Source: Seiridium cupressi (lineage: Eukaryota; Ascomycota; Sordariomycetes; Amphisphaeriales; Sporocadaceae). Taken from it: a stretch of DNA of 64,000 bases. Below, piece after piece: positions 36,651-47,766 of the stretch (the stretch's first letter is position 1; each line of letters opens with the position of its first letter). The DNA lies in the NCBI GenBank assembly GCA_036674765.1, contig JARVKI010000034.1, forward strand, positions 124,001-188,000, given 5' to 3'. A program made the translations under genes and the position numbers. The notes below the pieces were generated by a model. The model ran no database searches. It worked only from the letters and a program-made list of their open reading frames with translations, and was not told the origin of the DNA.

Positions 36651-37658
36651 ATGCACGCTCCTTCATTCATCCAGCTGGTCGTCTCTGGCCTCCTTGCCAC
36701 CTCGGCTGCCAACGGTTTCCAGGTCACTGGTCCCCGTGACCTTGCCCGTCCTCTTGCAGGAGCTCTTGTAGCCTACGCCGTTCCCGCCTTGGCGGCTCCC
36801 TCCATTGAGGAGAGAGAGCCCCACCACAAGGGAAGAGGAAAGGCTGCCGGTAACAAGAGAAGCATTGAGGAAAGACACCACAAGTAAGTCGATACACTAT
36901 TTACACGCTCAGTCTTGTCTTTTTGCAGAAGCCCTTGATCCAAAGTTCCGTATGGAAAGCCGTCGTGCGACTGATCATCGTCTTGGTCAACGAGATATGG
37001 TGGAGCTCAAATAGTACCAAGTATCATCATGACTACTAACACTATCGCAGGGGCCGTGGTAAGAACGCTGGAGCCAAGCGTGATATCGAAGGAGAGGAGC
37101 ACCTCGAGGCTCGTCATCACAAGTATGTCACAAGTTTCACTACTGCCTATCCACCCTTGGAACGAGCGCCTACCCCATCGGTTCTATTCTATAGAAGCCA
37201 TAAGAGAAACATGCTGTGCCGGGAGAAGTAATGGAACCTATCGACTAATCAATACGTGTTGCAGAGGTCGCGCAGGAAAGAACAACAAGCGAGACACTGC
37301 CGACGAGCTTGAAGCCCGTTCTCCCCACGTAAGTTCAAGATACCCATCACTTCCACAACGAGAGATATACTAACTTTCATCCAAGCACAAGTAAGCCGTT
37401 ACCCTACCTCGGGTTTCCCGATCCTCTCTCATTCAAGAATGCACTTCATGCAGTCCCAGAGGGAAAACTACAATGTGGCCATCCGTCCCCTTGATCCTCT
37501 CGACTATTCGGACTATATCTACTCGAAAGCATAACCGTAACTGACTCAATCGTAACAGGGGCCGTGGCAAGAATGCTGGGGCTAAGCGCGCTGTCGAGGA
37601 AGAAGAGCACCTAGAAGCTCGCCACCACAAGGGCCGCGGAAAGGCCGCCGGCAACTAA
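36651..37658 (+). CDS. Secreted repeat precursor with Kex2 sites (KEP/RiPP-like)
   Basis: Five exons (36651-36883, 37051-37122, 37265-37328, 37386-37390, 37559-37658) give 157 codons. Residues 1-22 look like a signal peptide; a hydrophobic Ala-rich leader runs to about 50. Five copies of a basic unit follow: HHKGRGKAAGNKR (58-70), HHKGRGKNAGAKR (76-88), HHKGRAGKNNKR (100-111), HHKGRGKNAGAKR (123-135) and HHKGRGKAAGN (147-157, the C-terminus). Acidic spacers separate them: SIEER, DIEGEEHLEAR, DTADELEARSP and AVEEEEHLEAR. The four Lys-Arg pairs are Kex2 sites, so processing should free several basic His-rich peptides. This is the arrangement of alpha-factor-like and dikaritin-type precursors. 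It is not a mating pheromone of a kind I know (no Trp or Tyr in the units). Introns 1, 2 and 4 split the same Lys codon after HH. A UstYa-like oxidase lies divergently upstream. What the peptide does is unknown. Confidence 0.85.
37386..37390 (+). other. Putative 5-nt micro-exon (CACAA)
   Basis: Exon 3 of the precursor ends in CCC CAC at 37328, before GTAAGT. The next usable acceptor is CCAAG at 37381-37385, followed at once by CACAA and another donor, GTAAGC. Including these five bases restores HHK and the reading frame of the last repeat. Skipping them would shift the frame and stop after a few codons. Confidence 0.7.
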
Positions 37659-40600
37659 ATCCACGCCAATGGACACTGTTTAAGCACTTGACGACATTGC
37701 GGCGCATCAAGACACTGGACGAGCATGCTTGTCAATCGGCATGGCAAGAGAGCACTATCCAGCTTCTATGGATATACTTTATGAGCTGCAAAAGGTCATA
37801 ATGTCGCGACCTTTGATCCGCCAGGTCCGCTGTCAAGTTTTGAGCGATTCCACCGATTCTATTGAATCTCGGAGAATCTTTGTTTTGTGGTTCTAGAAGT
37901 TCTGTGTGTATCTTTGGTAGATAATTAACAATAAGCAAAAACGTCCATCGTTTAAAGACCGCCTTGCACATTTCTAGGGAAGAATGACAATGTAATATAT
38001 ATGTGTTGGATGTCAATTCGTTGCGAGTCCCTTGTTTCTCATCACCATGCAATGATGTGGCATGGCACACGCATTTTGCTCAGAGCCTGGAACTTGCTAG
38101 CCGGGTTGGGATGAGTAGTAGGGGGCCAGAAAGTCAACTCAAGCAAGATTCAGCCGATTGGCCATCGGCAGGATTATATGTTGAACCATTGGGGGCCCTA
38201 AAGCTCTGGGATTGTCTCACGACATATATGGGATGCCCGCAGCATCATGTGATTCCCGCAGCTAAAACACTTAGCTCAGGCGTAGCTCGTCTGGAGTTGA
38301 GCATATGTATATTTGCAAGGACTACTATACTCACTCCCGACCAACCCAAGGACCTTCTCTATAGAGTTGCACTAAACCTCGGTTTAATAGCATCGCGATA
38401 CCAATTCCAAAACATATATATAGTTAGCTTGCAGCTTGCTTGTTTCGAGCCCTTGGCGTCGAATGCTCAGTCAAGGCAGGGCTGCTTTAGGCAGGGCCTG
38501 CAGCGGTCCTACCTTGGCGATAATTCTTTTGTACATCGAATCCTCTAGGAACGAGGCACAGCCGCTTTGTCGTAACTGACAAACCTTTTGATCTAGGATG
38601 CCATTCCCCTAGCCTAGCATAAAATGATATCTTGTTCTAGGAGCTTAGCGATTTCCATGAAACTACCTTGGCCATCACAACATTGCTTGCGCAGTAGTCT
38701 GACATGTTCCCCAGATCTCATGAGCAGAGGTTTCTAATACTATTGTCTAGTGCTAGCAATCGGTGAGACTGAGGGGGTGGAACGCTGGACTGCTTTGGTT
38801 CTGGATGCCGTAGGCGTCTTATTTGCTACATTGTATACTCGGCTCCAATTTAGGTAAACCCTCTGATGTGTAGGTGCGAGAACGTCCCGAAGTGACAGAA
38901 CTTGGGCCAGCAAAGGTTTCCTGCCATATGATGTGATAGTGTGTCCCTCAACCTATGGCATTTCGTAGTTTATAACGGATGTACCATATGGTACATTACA
39001 AGATTATTGACTTCTGGGACATCCAGCACATAATATACCATCATATGCCCTAATCTCTGTTCACCCAATCCAGATTTTGGATGCCTTGCGTAGCTGACTA
39101 CGAAGCAACAAGCAGCATGCGCAAGCTTGGTCAGCCACATCATGGTACATGTGAGCTAAGAACTCGATGATAGAGCTTGCAAGGACTAGGCTAACCTAGA
39201 TCACAGATGTTCGGCGTGGGGCGAAACAATCAAGGCCACCATTTGCAGTTGCGTATGCAGTCCGCGCCGCTTCGGTGCATTAGCTGGCTCATGTTTGTCT
39301 GGGTGGGTATGGGTACAGACAGAATTAATAAAAAAAAAAAAAAAAAAAAAAATTAAAAAATAAAAAAAAAAAATAAAAACCCCACCAGGCCCCCGCAGCT
39401 GAGCGTTTGTGGTGGCACAGCATGATGATGAGGCTGAGGTTACTCTAGACAGATAGTATGTACAAGGCGAGAACGTGCGGAAAATAGCGCGAGACAATTC
39501 GTCAGTGCTTAGCGGGTCGTGGTAAATTGGACGCAAAGGATGGATCGACCGGACAGATGCCAGTAGAAAGATTCGGGAAGGCTAGAATATCGACAGCATG
39601 GCACCAAACTCAGTTGAGCGCTTCACGTCAGTCTTAAGGCGAGTCATTAACGGCTTAGGTTGGATCGGGCTGGTTTCGAAGGAGTGATCTGGTGGCTAGT
39701 GGGCACCGGAGGAAAGGCTAGGGACTGTGCTAATCTCACGCCATGCTGTGCGAGGAGTTTAGTTAAGACCGAGCCGCCGGTAAACTCCTGGTTATGAACT
39801 CCCCAACCGCCGCGCCAAAGAACACGTTTTTGGCCAATTTAACCACCCCTGCCCTGGGTCAGTGTCGGATTTGGTCTGCGCTCTGGTGGACTGCTGACGG
39901 TGCAGACGCGAAAAACAAGGATTACAGAAAATCGGAACCAGCGCATCCACTTGTGCTGGACGGTCTCCCGGACTTTTTCGAGTTGATAGCATCGCTGTAC
40001 TTCGGTTGCAGGCCGATTAAAAGACTCCCTGTCAGGTAGGAAATTCGTGACACAGACCAGCTACATTGATTCTCGCACTAAAAGTGTACCCCTACCAATA
40101 TTATAGGTACCTCGTTAGGAGCCTTCTAATTACATGTACCCAGCAACCTCAGTAATGACAGAGTCTATTCATGGTAAGCCTTTTGCAGGATCTTCTGCTG
40201 TCGATCCGGAGGGGAAAGCGAATAGAAGCAAGGACAACTGGCTTCGCCTGTGACCAGTAGGGGGGACACCCTGCAGGTTACACTACTAAATTCAACCGCC
40301 CATCAGATTCTTCCCAAGTGAGAAATACATTAGTCAAATGCCGAGCAGATAGCGGTGACCCTGTGCATGGTCCCTCCACGGACGGCATATGCGGCTGTTA
40401 GAAGGACGGTTATGTTCGTCATGATGTCTTGGAATATATGCACCCGGGGTAGCATCGTACCGATGTATCCATCTCTCTCTGCATCTCCCGTGGGTGATTT
40501 CTCGGTCACTAGAGACACCCAAGATGTTGAAACAAAAGCAAGGCCACTGCAATGCACATCATCCCCGCATTTGCAGTACATATGTCGGAGTATAACTGCA

Positions 40601-42018
40601 CACTTGACTGGATAGAGACTGGCTGTCATATATTTGATCGCATACAATCAGCAGATGAATCATTTGGATTTTAAGGCTCTCAAGATGAGATGAAATGACC
40701 GAGTTGAAAGCAGTGCATTGTCAGTACAACCCAGGCCTGAAAATCGGATACCCATTGACCTTGTGATGACTTCGTGCTTTTGTCGCCTTAGCGATCGAGT
40801 CTGCTCCAGGTTCCATCGGCTATCGCGTTTAGCCCAAATAGGCACTTGTCACGTGTGTCCGGTGAGCCCTAGCCATGCTGGGGGCCGTTCCCGTTATTAC
40901 GCCTGCAATAGTACATCTAAGCACGACGGGTTCCGTCTGAAAACACGCCCCTTCGAACCGATAAACGACACGCCCTCCGCCCGTCGAACCCCCCATGCGT
41001 CCTAAAGCTAAAAAGGCCCCTGTCCACTGTACCAGGCCGCAGCGTCGAGCTGGTGCATCCTACCAGGTTGGCAGGTACCTTTGTTCCTATGGCACCCTAA
41101 CCCACGCTGCCCGCCTCAAGTGGGCTGAACTCTGCAAGCCGTTCGGCTACGGGTCCCCAAGAAGAGCAGCCCATGTCCGCCCATCAGCCATCCATTCTCA
41201 GGCGGCGCCGGTGTAGCCGCTGCACGCCCCAGGCCCTAGCCGAGCCAGAAAACCCAGCAGAAACACCCTGCAGCGTGTGGGACGATCGGGCCAGCGTACA
41301 GTACAGGCCAATGTACCGGTGCCACAGAGCCAAGGCGACGCTGAACCTAGCCCCGTCCGTCTGCAGCGCAGGCCCCTGCCCTTGCCCCTGCCCGTAATGG
41401 TACATCCCGAGTAAGCCTGCAGTTAGGTATTGTACGTGCTCGCGCTGGTGCTTCCTTCCCAGCGCCAGCCAACTCGGACTGGCTGGCAGGGTAAAACTCC
41501 TCTTCTCGTCTGCCGTGCTCCCCAGCGCTTGTTTTCTTCACGATTCCACCTTTTATCCCATCCTCAATCGCATCGCCGCGATACCCTCACCCACCATCGA
41601 GCTTCCATCCACCGCTCCCATCGACAGCCCGAGTCTAATCGAGTACCCGGTCGGCTTTATCCCAACCCGACTTAACCCGACATGCTCATCGCCGTTTGAA
41701 GGGGCTTGACATCACCGATACAGCCTTGCCGCGTCGTGTCCGTAGCTGTATAGCCCCTCCGACAAGCTCTCACCCGGCGCGTCACTCTCTCATCACGTCA
41801 GTCAGGATTGCGAGACAGCTGCGATTGGGCATTGCTTTAATTAGTCGCGCGATTGACATCGTAAAAGTGTTGTCGCAAGCGGTCAACCCACCGATCGCAA
41901 ATAGCAACATCAAACGCACCGAGAGAAGGGGGGAAATCAGTTTCGTGTCTGATACCAGATCACCCTTGGACATAGTCGCCTTCTGCAGCTGCTGTTATTT
42001 GTGTCAAAATCCGCCAAA
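37659..42018. other. 4.4-kb region without a supportable gene
   Basis: The largest open frame (38003-38548, 181 codons) has no recognisable content and no splice partners. An impure A-rich tract lies at 39327-39379. From about 41000 the sequence is C-rich with ccctgccc-type runs, then becomes T/C-rich. That part is probably the promoter and long leader of the RCO1/TUP1 gene. I saw no transposon proteins or terminal repeats. Confidence 0.45.
39327..39379. repeat. A-rich low-complexity tract
   Basis: A run of about 22 A is followed by A-blocks broken by single or double T, about 53 bases in all. It is not next to a called gene end. It could be the tail of an old retroposed copy, but no recognisable element precedes it on either strand. 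Confidence 0.6.
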
Positions 42019-44042
42019 ATGTCCATGTATCCGCAGCATCGGGGCCTGCCCCAGAACGCGAGTCGTCTCAATGAGCTCTTGGACCAAATTCGCGCCGAAT
42101 TTGACAATCAAGTCAGACTTAATGAGGGCTATGAGCAGCAGAGTAAGTTGAGCCACACAGCAACGAGTGTCCAGATCGCACATCTAGCATGACCTCGTGT
42201 AATTTATTGTTTTTTCTTGCCCAGAGCTAACAATCATCTAGTTCAGCAGCAGGTGCAGGAAGCGCAGCTTGTTCGCGAGAAGGTTTACCAGCTCGAGCAG
42301 ACTCACATGACCTTGAAGGCCAAGTAGGTTGAGATGAAAACCCAGCTACAAAGTGTATTTGGCTAATCAAGCATACATAGGTATGAGGAAGAAGTGCTCC
42401 TGCTCCGCCGCCAGCTTGAGGCCGCCAGGGGAGGTGCGCCGCAGCAGGGCATGCCTGGCCCTCCTCAACATGGCGGCCCGTCCAACGTTCCGCCGCCTTC
42501 CATCGGCATGGGAAACAACCTCTTCCAGGGAATTATGACCGGACAAGCTGGTCAAGGTGGTCTGCCACCTCAGCCGCCCCCTCAGGAACAGGGCCCTGGA
42601 CCTCAGCAGCACCAGATGCCTCAGCCACCGCCTGGACTTCAGGGTCCTCCTCCCCCTCAGCCTCCGCCCTCCCAGCAGCCTCCTTTTCAGCAGCCTTACC
42701 AGCAAGGCCCGAGTCTGAATGGCTTCCCTGGTCAGCCGCCCCAGAGCACAGCTAGTCCTGGACCTGGCAGCAAGCGTGGTATCGGCAGACCCCCGACCGG
42801 CCCTGCGACGCCGCAAATCAACCAACCCATGCCCTACCCTCCTGGTCCTGGCGCATCGCCCCAAGTTCACAACCAGCCGACTCCCGACCACAGAGGCCCC
42901 ATGCCGCCTCACCCGGGGGGTCCAGGCCCGCTTGTCAACAATGCTTTGGGCGACCTCGATCCTGATCGACTCCCAGCACATTCCAAAAAGACTCGAGATG
43001 ATTGGTTCGTCATCTTCAACCAGCAGGTTCCTCGCATGCTGGATGTTGAGCTGGTCCACACCCTCGCTCATGAGAGCGTTGTGTGCTGTGTGCGGTTTAG
43101 CCATGACGGCAAGTATGTTGCTACAGGATGCAACAGATCTGCTCAGATCTACGATGTTCAGACCGGCGAGAAAGTTTGTGTCCTTACGGATGAGAATGTG
43201 GATATCTCTGGCGACCTTTACATCCGAAGCGTTTGCTTCAGTCCCGATGGCAAGTACCTAGCAACGGGTGCCGAGGACAAGCTCATCCGTGTCTGGGATA
43301 TTGCGAGCCGAACTATCCGCAACACCTTCTCCGGTCACGAGCAAGATATCTACAGCTTGGACTTTGCTCGTGACGGCCGCACCATAGCATCTGGCAGTGG
43401 AGATCGCACCGTTCGCCTGTGGGATATTGAGACGGGTAATGCCATGTTGACCCTCACCATTGAGGATGGTGTTACCACGGTTGCGATCTCGCCAGACACA
43501 AAGCTTGTCGCCGCTGGCTCGCTGGACAAGAGCGTTCGCGTCTGGGATATTGCCGCAGGATTCCTGGTCGAACGACTCGAGGGGCCGGACGGTCACAAGG
43601 ACAGCGTTTACAGCGTAGCCTTCTCACCCAACGGCCGGGAACTGGTCAGCGGTAGTTTGGATAAGACTATCAAGATGTGGGAGCTCTCGTCTGCCCGAGG
43701 ACTCAACAACCCACCACCCAAGGGAGGCAGGTGTGTTAAGACGTTCGAAGGTCATAGGGTAAGTTGTCAATTTTTTAACCCGGAATCTAAGAGTTTGGTA
43801 TTAACATGGTATAGGACTTTGTTCTCTCTGTTGCTCTTACACCCGACGCCAACTGGGTTATGTCCGGCTCTAAAGACCGAGGCGTACAGTTCTGGGATCC
43901 GCGAACAGGACACACACAACTCATGCTCCAAGGGCACAAGAACTCCGTCATCTCCGTGGCACCAAGCCCCACGGGAGGCTACTTTGCCACAGGTTCCGGT
44001 GATATGAGAGCTCGTATCTGGTCTTATCGATCAGTGTCATAG
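42019..44042 (+). CDS. TUP1: Transcriptional corepressor RCO1/TUP1
   Basis: Four exons (42019-42142, 42242-42323, 42381-43758, 43815-44042) give 603 codons. The N-terminal helix '[18 protein letters not shown]' continues through '[35 protein letters not shown]' (quoted in part). It is the Tup1 tetramerisation and Ssn6-binding coiled coil (about 15-85). A Pro/Gln/Gly-rich stretch runs to about 215, then the '[27 protein letters not shown]' link and seven WD40 repeats to the end. Clear WD blades include 'IRVWDI', 'VRLWDIET', 'VRVWDIAA' and 'IKMWELSS'. Tup1-Ssn6 represses many genes; the Neurospora orthologue rco-1 affects conidiation and carbon and light responses. The long C-rich region upstream is probably its promoter. 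Confidence 0.96.
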
Positions 44043-44483
44043 TACGGGAGGTGGGATGATACACCATCCTCCGATGGGGGTATTCAGTGACATTGGGATC
44101 GAATGTATTGGCTGATCTGGCTTGTAGCATTGTGTAGCTGGGAGTGGTTGTGAGTTTTCTATGCAAATTTTCACTTGGAATTTGGTGTGTGTGTATGTAT
44201 GTAGATGCATTCGTTAGCTATCGGATGTACGCGGATACAGTACTACAGGATTGGCGCAATAAGGAGAAGGATTCGTTGGTTAGCAAAACACGCTAGGCAA
44301 CTCAACCTTGATGAAAATACAATTTCAATGTTTTTAGCCATCCCGATACAACGATACTCTGCAGGCTTGGAAGGATGAAGGATTGCATACGTATGCACTT
44401 GGAACTGAACGATCCTCTACTAGCCTGTCAATTCTAGTTTTATCTAGGTAGTCATAAAGAAACCATGGTGGGAGGTGTATGAT
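44043..44483. other. Convergent intergenic region
   Basis: TUP1 (+) and RMP1 (-) converge. No gene is supported; the sequence fits two 3' untranslated regions. Confidence 0.5.
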
Positions 44484-45398
44484 CTATACCAGAGAACTAA
44501 ATAGAGCGTCGAACTCGTCGCCCTTCTTCTTCTTCTTTTTCTTCTTATCTTTCGAAGCCTTGTCCAACTTCTCGATGGCCTTGCCACCGTCCGAACTAGA
44601 CTTTTCCGCCGACTTTGTCGCCACAGTATCTGCAACATCTCTTCTCTTACGCTTCATTAGAGGTTCATCGACCGGTTGAACAGCCTTCGCACTTTGCGTG
44701 TCAATGGCAGCGGCTATCTCCTCCCGGGACACGACCTGACCAGAATCGGCCACCTCTTCTGCCGCGGCCATCGCGAAGCCGGTCTTGCCACCTCCTGGCT
44801 TTGTCGTATCTCCACGCGCCATCACGACGGGCTCCGAGACCACAGATGGCATTTCCGTCGTTGCTATCTCGGGATCTGCCTCTCCGACGAGCTGTACGCA
44901 CGCCTCGCGTACCGATGCGAGCACGCCCAGCAGCACGATGCCCAAAACCGCAAATTGGTTGTCTGCGGCCAGTTGCGAGAAAGGACTAACATCTCTCGTC
45001 AGCTTCTCTCCATATTTTGATATAGCCCCCGAATGCAGCGCTTCGGACGCATCCTTAATGATAGATACTTACAGATAAGCTTCCGGGACGGCGTAATCTC
45101 TCATCCACTTCGCCCGTTCCTCCACCGCGCCTTCTCTCCCTTCCCCGTCGGCATCCTTCCCCTCGCGCTTGCGCTTCTTGCCCGAACCGGAGGATTTCTG
45201 GGCCTTCTGAGCCGCAATCTCGAGCTCCGAAATCAACCTGCTCACGTTCCGGCGCAGGGAGTTGAAGGCGGCCCACCAGCGCGCGTGCCGGTGCTGATTC
45301 TTGTTGCGGTGGTTGAAGCCAGCCAAGATGGCGACGAGGGGCTGCAGTTTGGCTAGAGCCGCTGGGTGCGCGCTTGGTTGCGCTGGGTCGGAAGCCAT
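44484..45398 (-). CDS. RMP1: RNase MRP subunit Rmp1-like protein
   Basis: Two exons on the minus strand (45398-45073 and 44985-44484; GTAAGT...TTAG) give 275 codons. The N-terminal segment 'ILAGFNHRNKNQHRHARWW' followed by 'AAFNSLRRNVSRLI' (about residues 24-57) matches the Rmp1 RNA-binding domain, where NQHR..KWW is the signature. The start of the second exon, 'FSQLAADNQFAVLGIVLLG', continues the domain. The rest is charged and low in complexity, ending with a poly-Lys stretch 'KDKKKKKKKKGDEFDALFSSL'. Rmp1 is specific to RNase MRP, which processes pre-rRNA and some mRNAs in the nucleolus. The lysine runs could serve as a nuclear or nucleolar signal. Confidence 0.88.
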
Positions 45399-45949
45399 AT
45401 CACATCGTGCTGGTTTTTATGTGTCTAGATAAGAAGGAGAAATGCGAATCACTGGGGATGTAGATGTGGAAGATGAGAATATTGATATGATGAGAATGTT
45501 TTGGACATGACCTCGAACGAGGTTAAAAATTTGGCTCCACTTTCGGACACCTCAAATCAGTGCTGGAGACCCTTGGGACGGAACGGTCGAGGTCATCGAC
45601 ATGAATCTAGCACTGTCCCAAAATAGGCTCGAGTTGCAATAGGCAAACTTCATTTTATACAAAATAGAAAGATAATAAGTACATTGTTCTCGGGCGGAAC
45701 ATTGGCCGGCGCAGTTTTCATCATGACGAGCACGCTCATTGAGCTATTATTCCTTAGGGGAGACTAGGATTATGAATATCTCACAAATCAGAGATAGTTC
45801 GTATACGCCAATCCTCCAGCCGAGATTTGCTGATAATATGTAAATCGTTCGCCAGTTTGAGGGGTGAGCCCACTCCCCCTGTCCAACAAAGCCCAAGAGT
45901 CTCATCTCAAGCAAGTCCCGTTCAAGTATGCATGCTCTATCTCGTATGA
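45399..45949. other. Intergenic region
   Basis: Contains the RMP1 promoter and the 3' region of the P450 gene. No further gene is supported. Confidence 0.5.
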
Positions 45950-47766
45950 CTAGGACCGGCGATGACTGACGCGGGCATGCAAGGCACCATGTGCGCGTGT
46001 CCCTATAACAAACTGGTCACTAGCCCAGTGAAAGTCTTCGGCGGTCGCGCCTTCGAAACCGAAGTCGAATTGCTGGACCAGAGCGCTCAGTGCAAGATAC
46101 ATCTCGGCCCAGGCAAAGCTATGCATCCAGGCAGCATGATTAGCAGAGCCACCCCAAATGACCATGATTCACGAGTCAAGGGAAAAAAGGAACAGAAAAT
46201 AGAAGTCGACTTACTGCATTCCCAAGCACACTCTCGTTCCACGTGAGAACGGCGCGTACGACTTGCTGATGTTCCTCTGCGATCCACCATCCACCCACCT
46301 GTCAGGATTGAAGCGTCTCGGCTCCGGATACAAAGATTCATCCGTGTGTAACAATACACTGGTCATGCCCACAGGCGTGCCGGCGGGAATACGCCACCTG
46401 TCATAGAAGAGGTCCCGGTCGGGCGCAATGCGCTGCATGCGCGCAGCGATGCCCGGGGACAGCCGCAGCCCCTCCATGATCACAGACGTCAGGTAGGGCA
46501 GCTTCTCGAGCGCGCTGGCCTCGACGGCGCCGGGCTCGGACGGGATGGAGGCGGCGGCGAGCTCGGCCCGGAGCCGGGCCAGGATCTCGCCGTCGCTGAA
46601 GACGTGGAAGAAGACGAGCCGCAGCACCGAGGCCGTCGTCTCGTAGCCCGCGAACATGATGGTCTCCACCTCCGTGCTGACCCGGTAGAAGGTCTTCTCT
46701 GCCGGCGGGAGGCCGGAGTCGAGGATATCGTGGACTATGCTACGAGGGAGCTCGGGGCCCGAATCCTTGGCGATGGACGACGATGCAGATGCCATGATTT
46801 CTTTGACGTCTTGCTCGCTTCGCTAATGCAACGTCAACAACGGAGACTTTCATGGTCTGAGGGGTCGGAGGCAGAAAAAAATATTACCTGCAAAAAGCGA
46901 AAAAGGTTGCTGGTGGCCTTGTTGGCCGTCTTGATGACCCAGTCCTTCGGGATTGCCATCAGGGTGGGAGAGAACCAGCGCACATGCTTGGTGATCCTCC
47001 ACAGCTGTCCCGAGCCCTGGAAGACGACGGTGATGCGCGCGTTGAAGTCGTCCTCGTCTAGGTTGTTGTAGTTCTTGCCAACGATGAACTCGGAAGCGGT
47101 ATCGCGCGCGAACGCGCTCGTGGCCGCGCCCAGATTGACCGTCTTTGTCGTCTTGTCCGAAGCAGCAGCAGTAGCAAACTCGGAGAGCCGCCCGCAGAGC
47201 TTGATTACGTTCCGCTTGATGAGATCCTGCCGCTTGGCCACCTTGGCCTTGGCGAAGTACGAGTTCAACGGCTGCCGACGGGCCTTGTGCAGGTCGTGCT
47301 CCGCGGTGAAGACAGTGGCGCCCGGCCCCGCGAAGGCGTCGTACGCCCATGCGTACTTGTCCCAGCGCCCGTCCTGGCGGTAGAGCTGCTCGAAGAAGGC
47401 CGGGTCGTGGACGTGCAGCTCGTAGGGACTGATGCGGATGATTGGGCCTATACGTGGCGGAGGGAACAGGCCCTCGAGTCAACAAAGGGGTTCACGAGAG
47501 TCTTTTTAATGGTGATATTAGTTAGAAGAGAATTAAGAGTGGGTTGTACCGTATTTCTTGTGCATTTCCTCTACGCGGGAGATGTACTGCCCGTTCTGCA
47601 CGACATCGTAGTAGGCTTCATACCAGCGCGTAAGCGCAGCTATCTTCGGACCGGGAAATCGAGCCAGGGGATGGAGATAGAGGCGGTAGTAGGAAAGGCT
47701 GGCAAGATAGACGACGGCGGCAACAGCTACGTTCCTCCAAGAGAGAAAAGTCGAGATTGATTCCAT
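45950..47766 (-). CDS. Cytochrome P450, CYP58/trichodiene-oxygenase-like
   Basis: Four exons on the minus strand (47766-47550, 47447-46888, 46822-46215, 46118-45950) give 517 codons. An N-terminal membrane anchor (about 12-28) precedes the proline-rich '[10 protein letters not shown]'. The I-helix motif AGYETT lies at 317-322, the K-helix ExxR at 376-379 (EGLR), and the heme loop [10 protein letters not shown] at 451-460 with the axial Cys458. The protein is complete by family length. Blocks such as '[17 protein letters not shown]' and the C-terminal '[18 protein letters not shown]' resemble fungal P450s commonly annotated as trichodiene-oxygenase-like, from memory. Many of those have nothing to do with trichothecenes, and no terpene cyclase lies nearby. 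I chose the ATG at 47766 over the one at 47859 because the extra 31 residues precede a normal membrane anchor and look like leader sequence. Confidence 0.9.

Noticed and set aside
36651..37658. Reading the repeat precursor as an alpha-type mating pheromone gene
   Set aside because: The layout is similar, but the units lack the Trp/Cys/Tyr-containing core known for ascomycete alpha pheromones and are far more basic.
38003..38548. 181-codon open frame on the + strand
   Set aside because: No recognisable content, no signal peptide, no splice partners.
42367..43104. 245-codon Arg-rich frame on the minus strand
   Set aside because: Antisense shadow of the Pro/Gln-rich region of TUP1.
46850..47485. 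211-codon Arg/Ala-rich frame on the minus strand
   Set aside because: Shadow in another frame of P450 exon 2.
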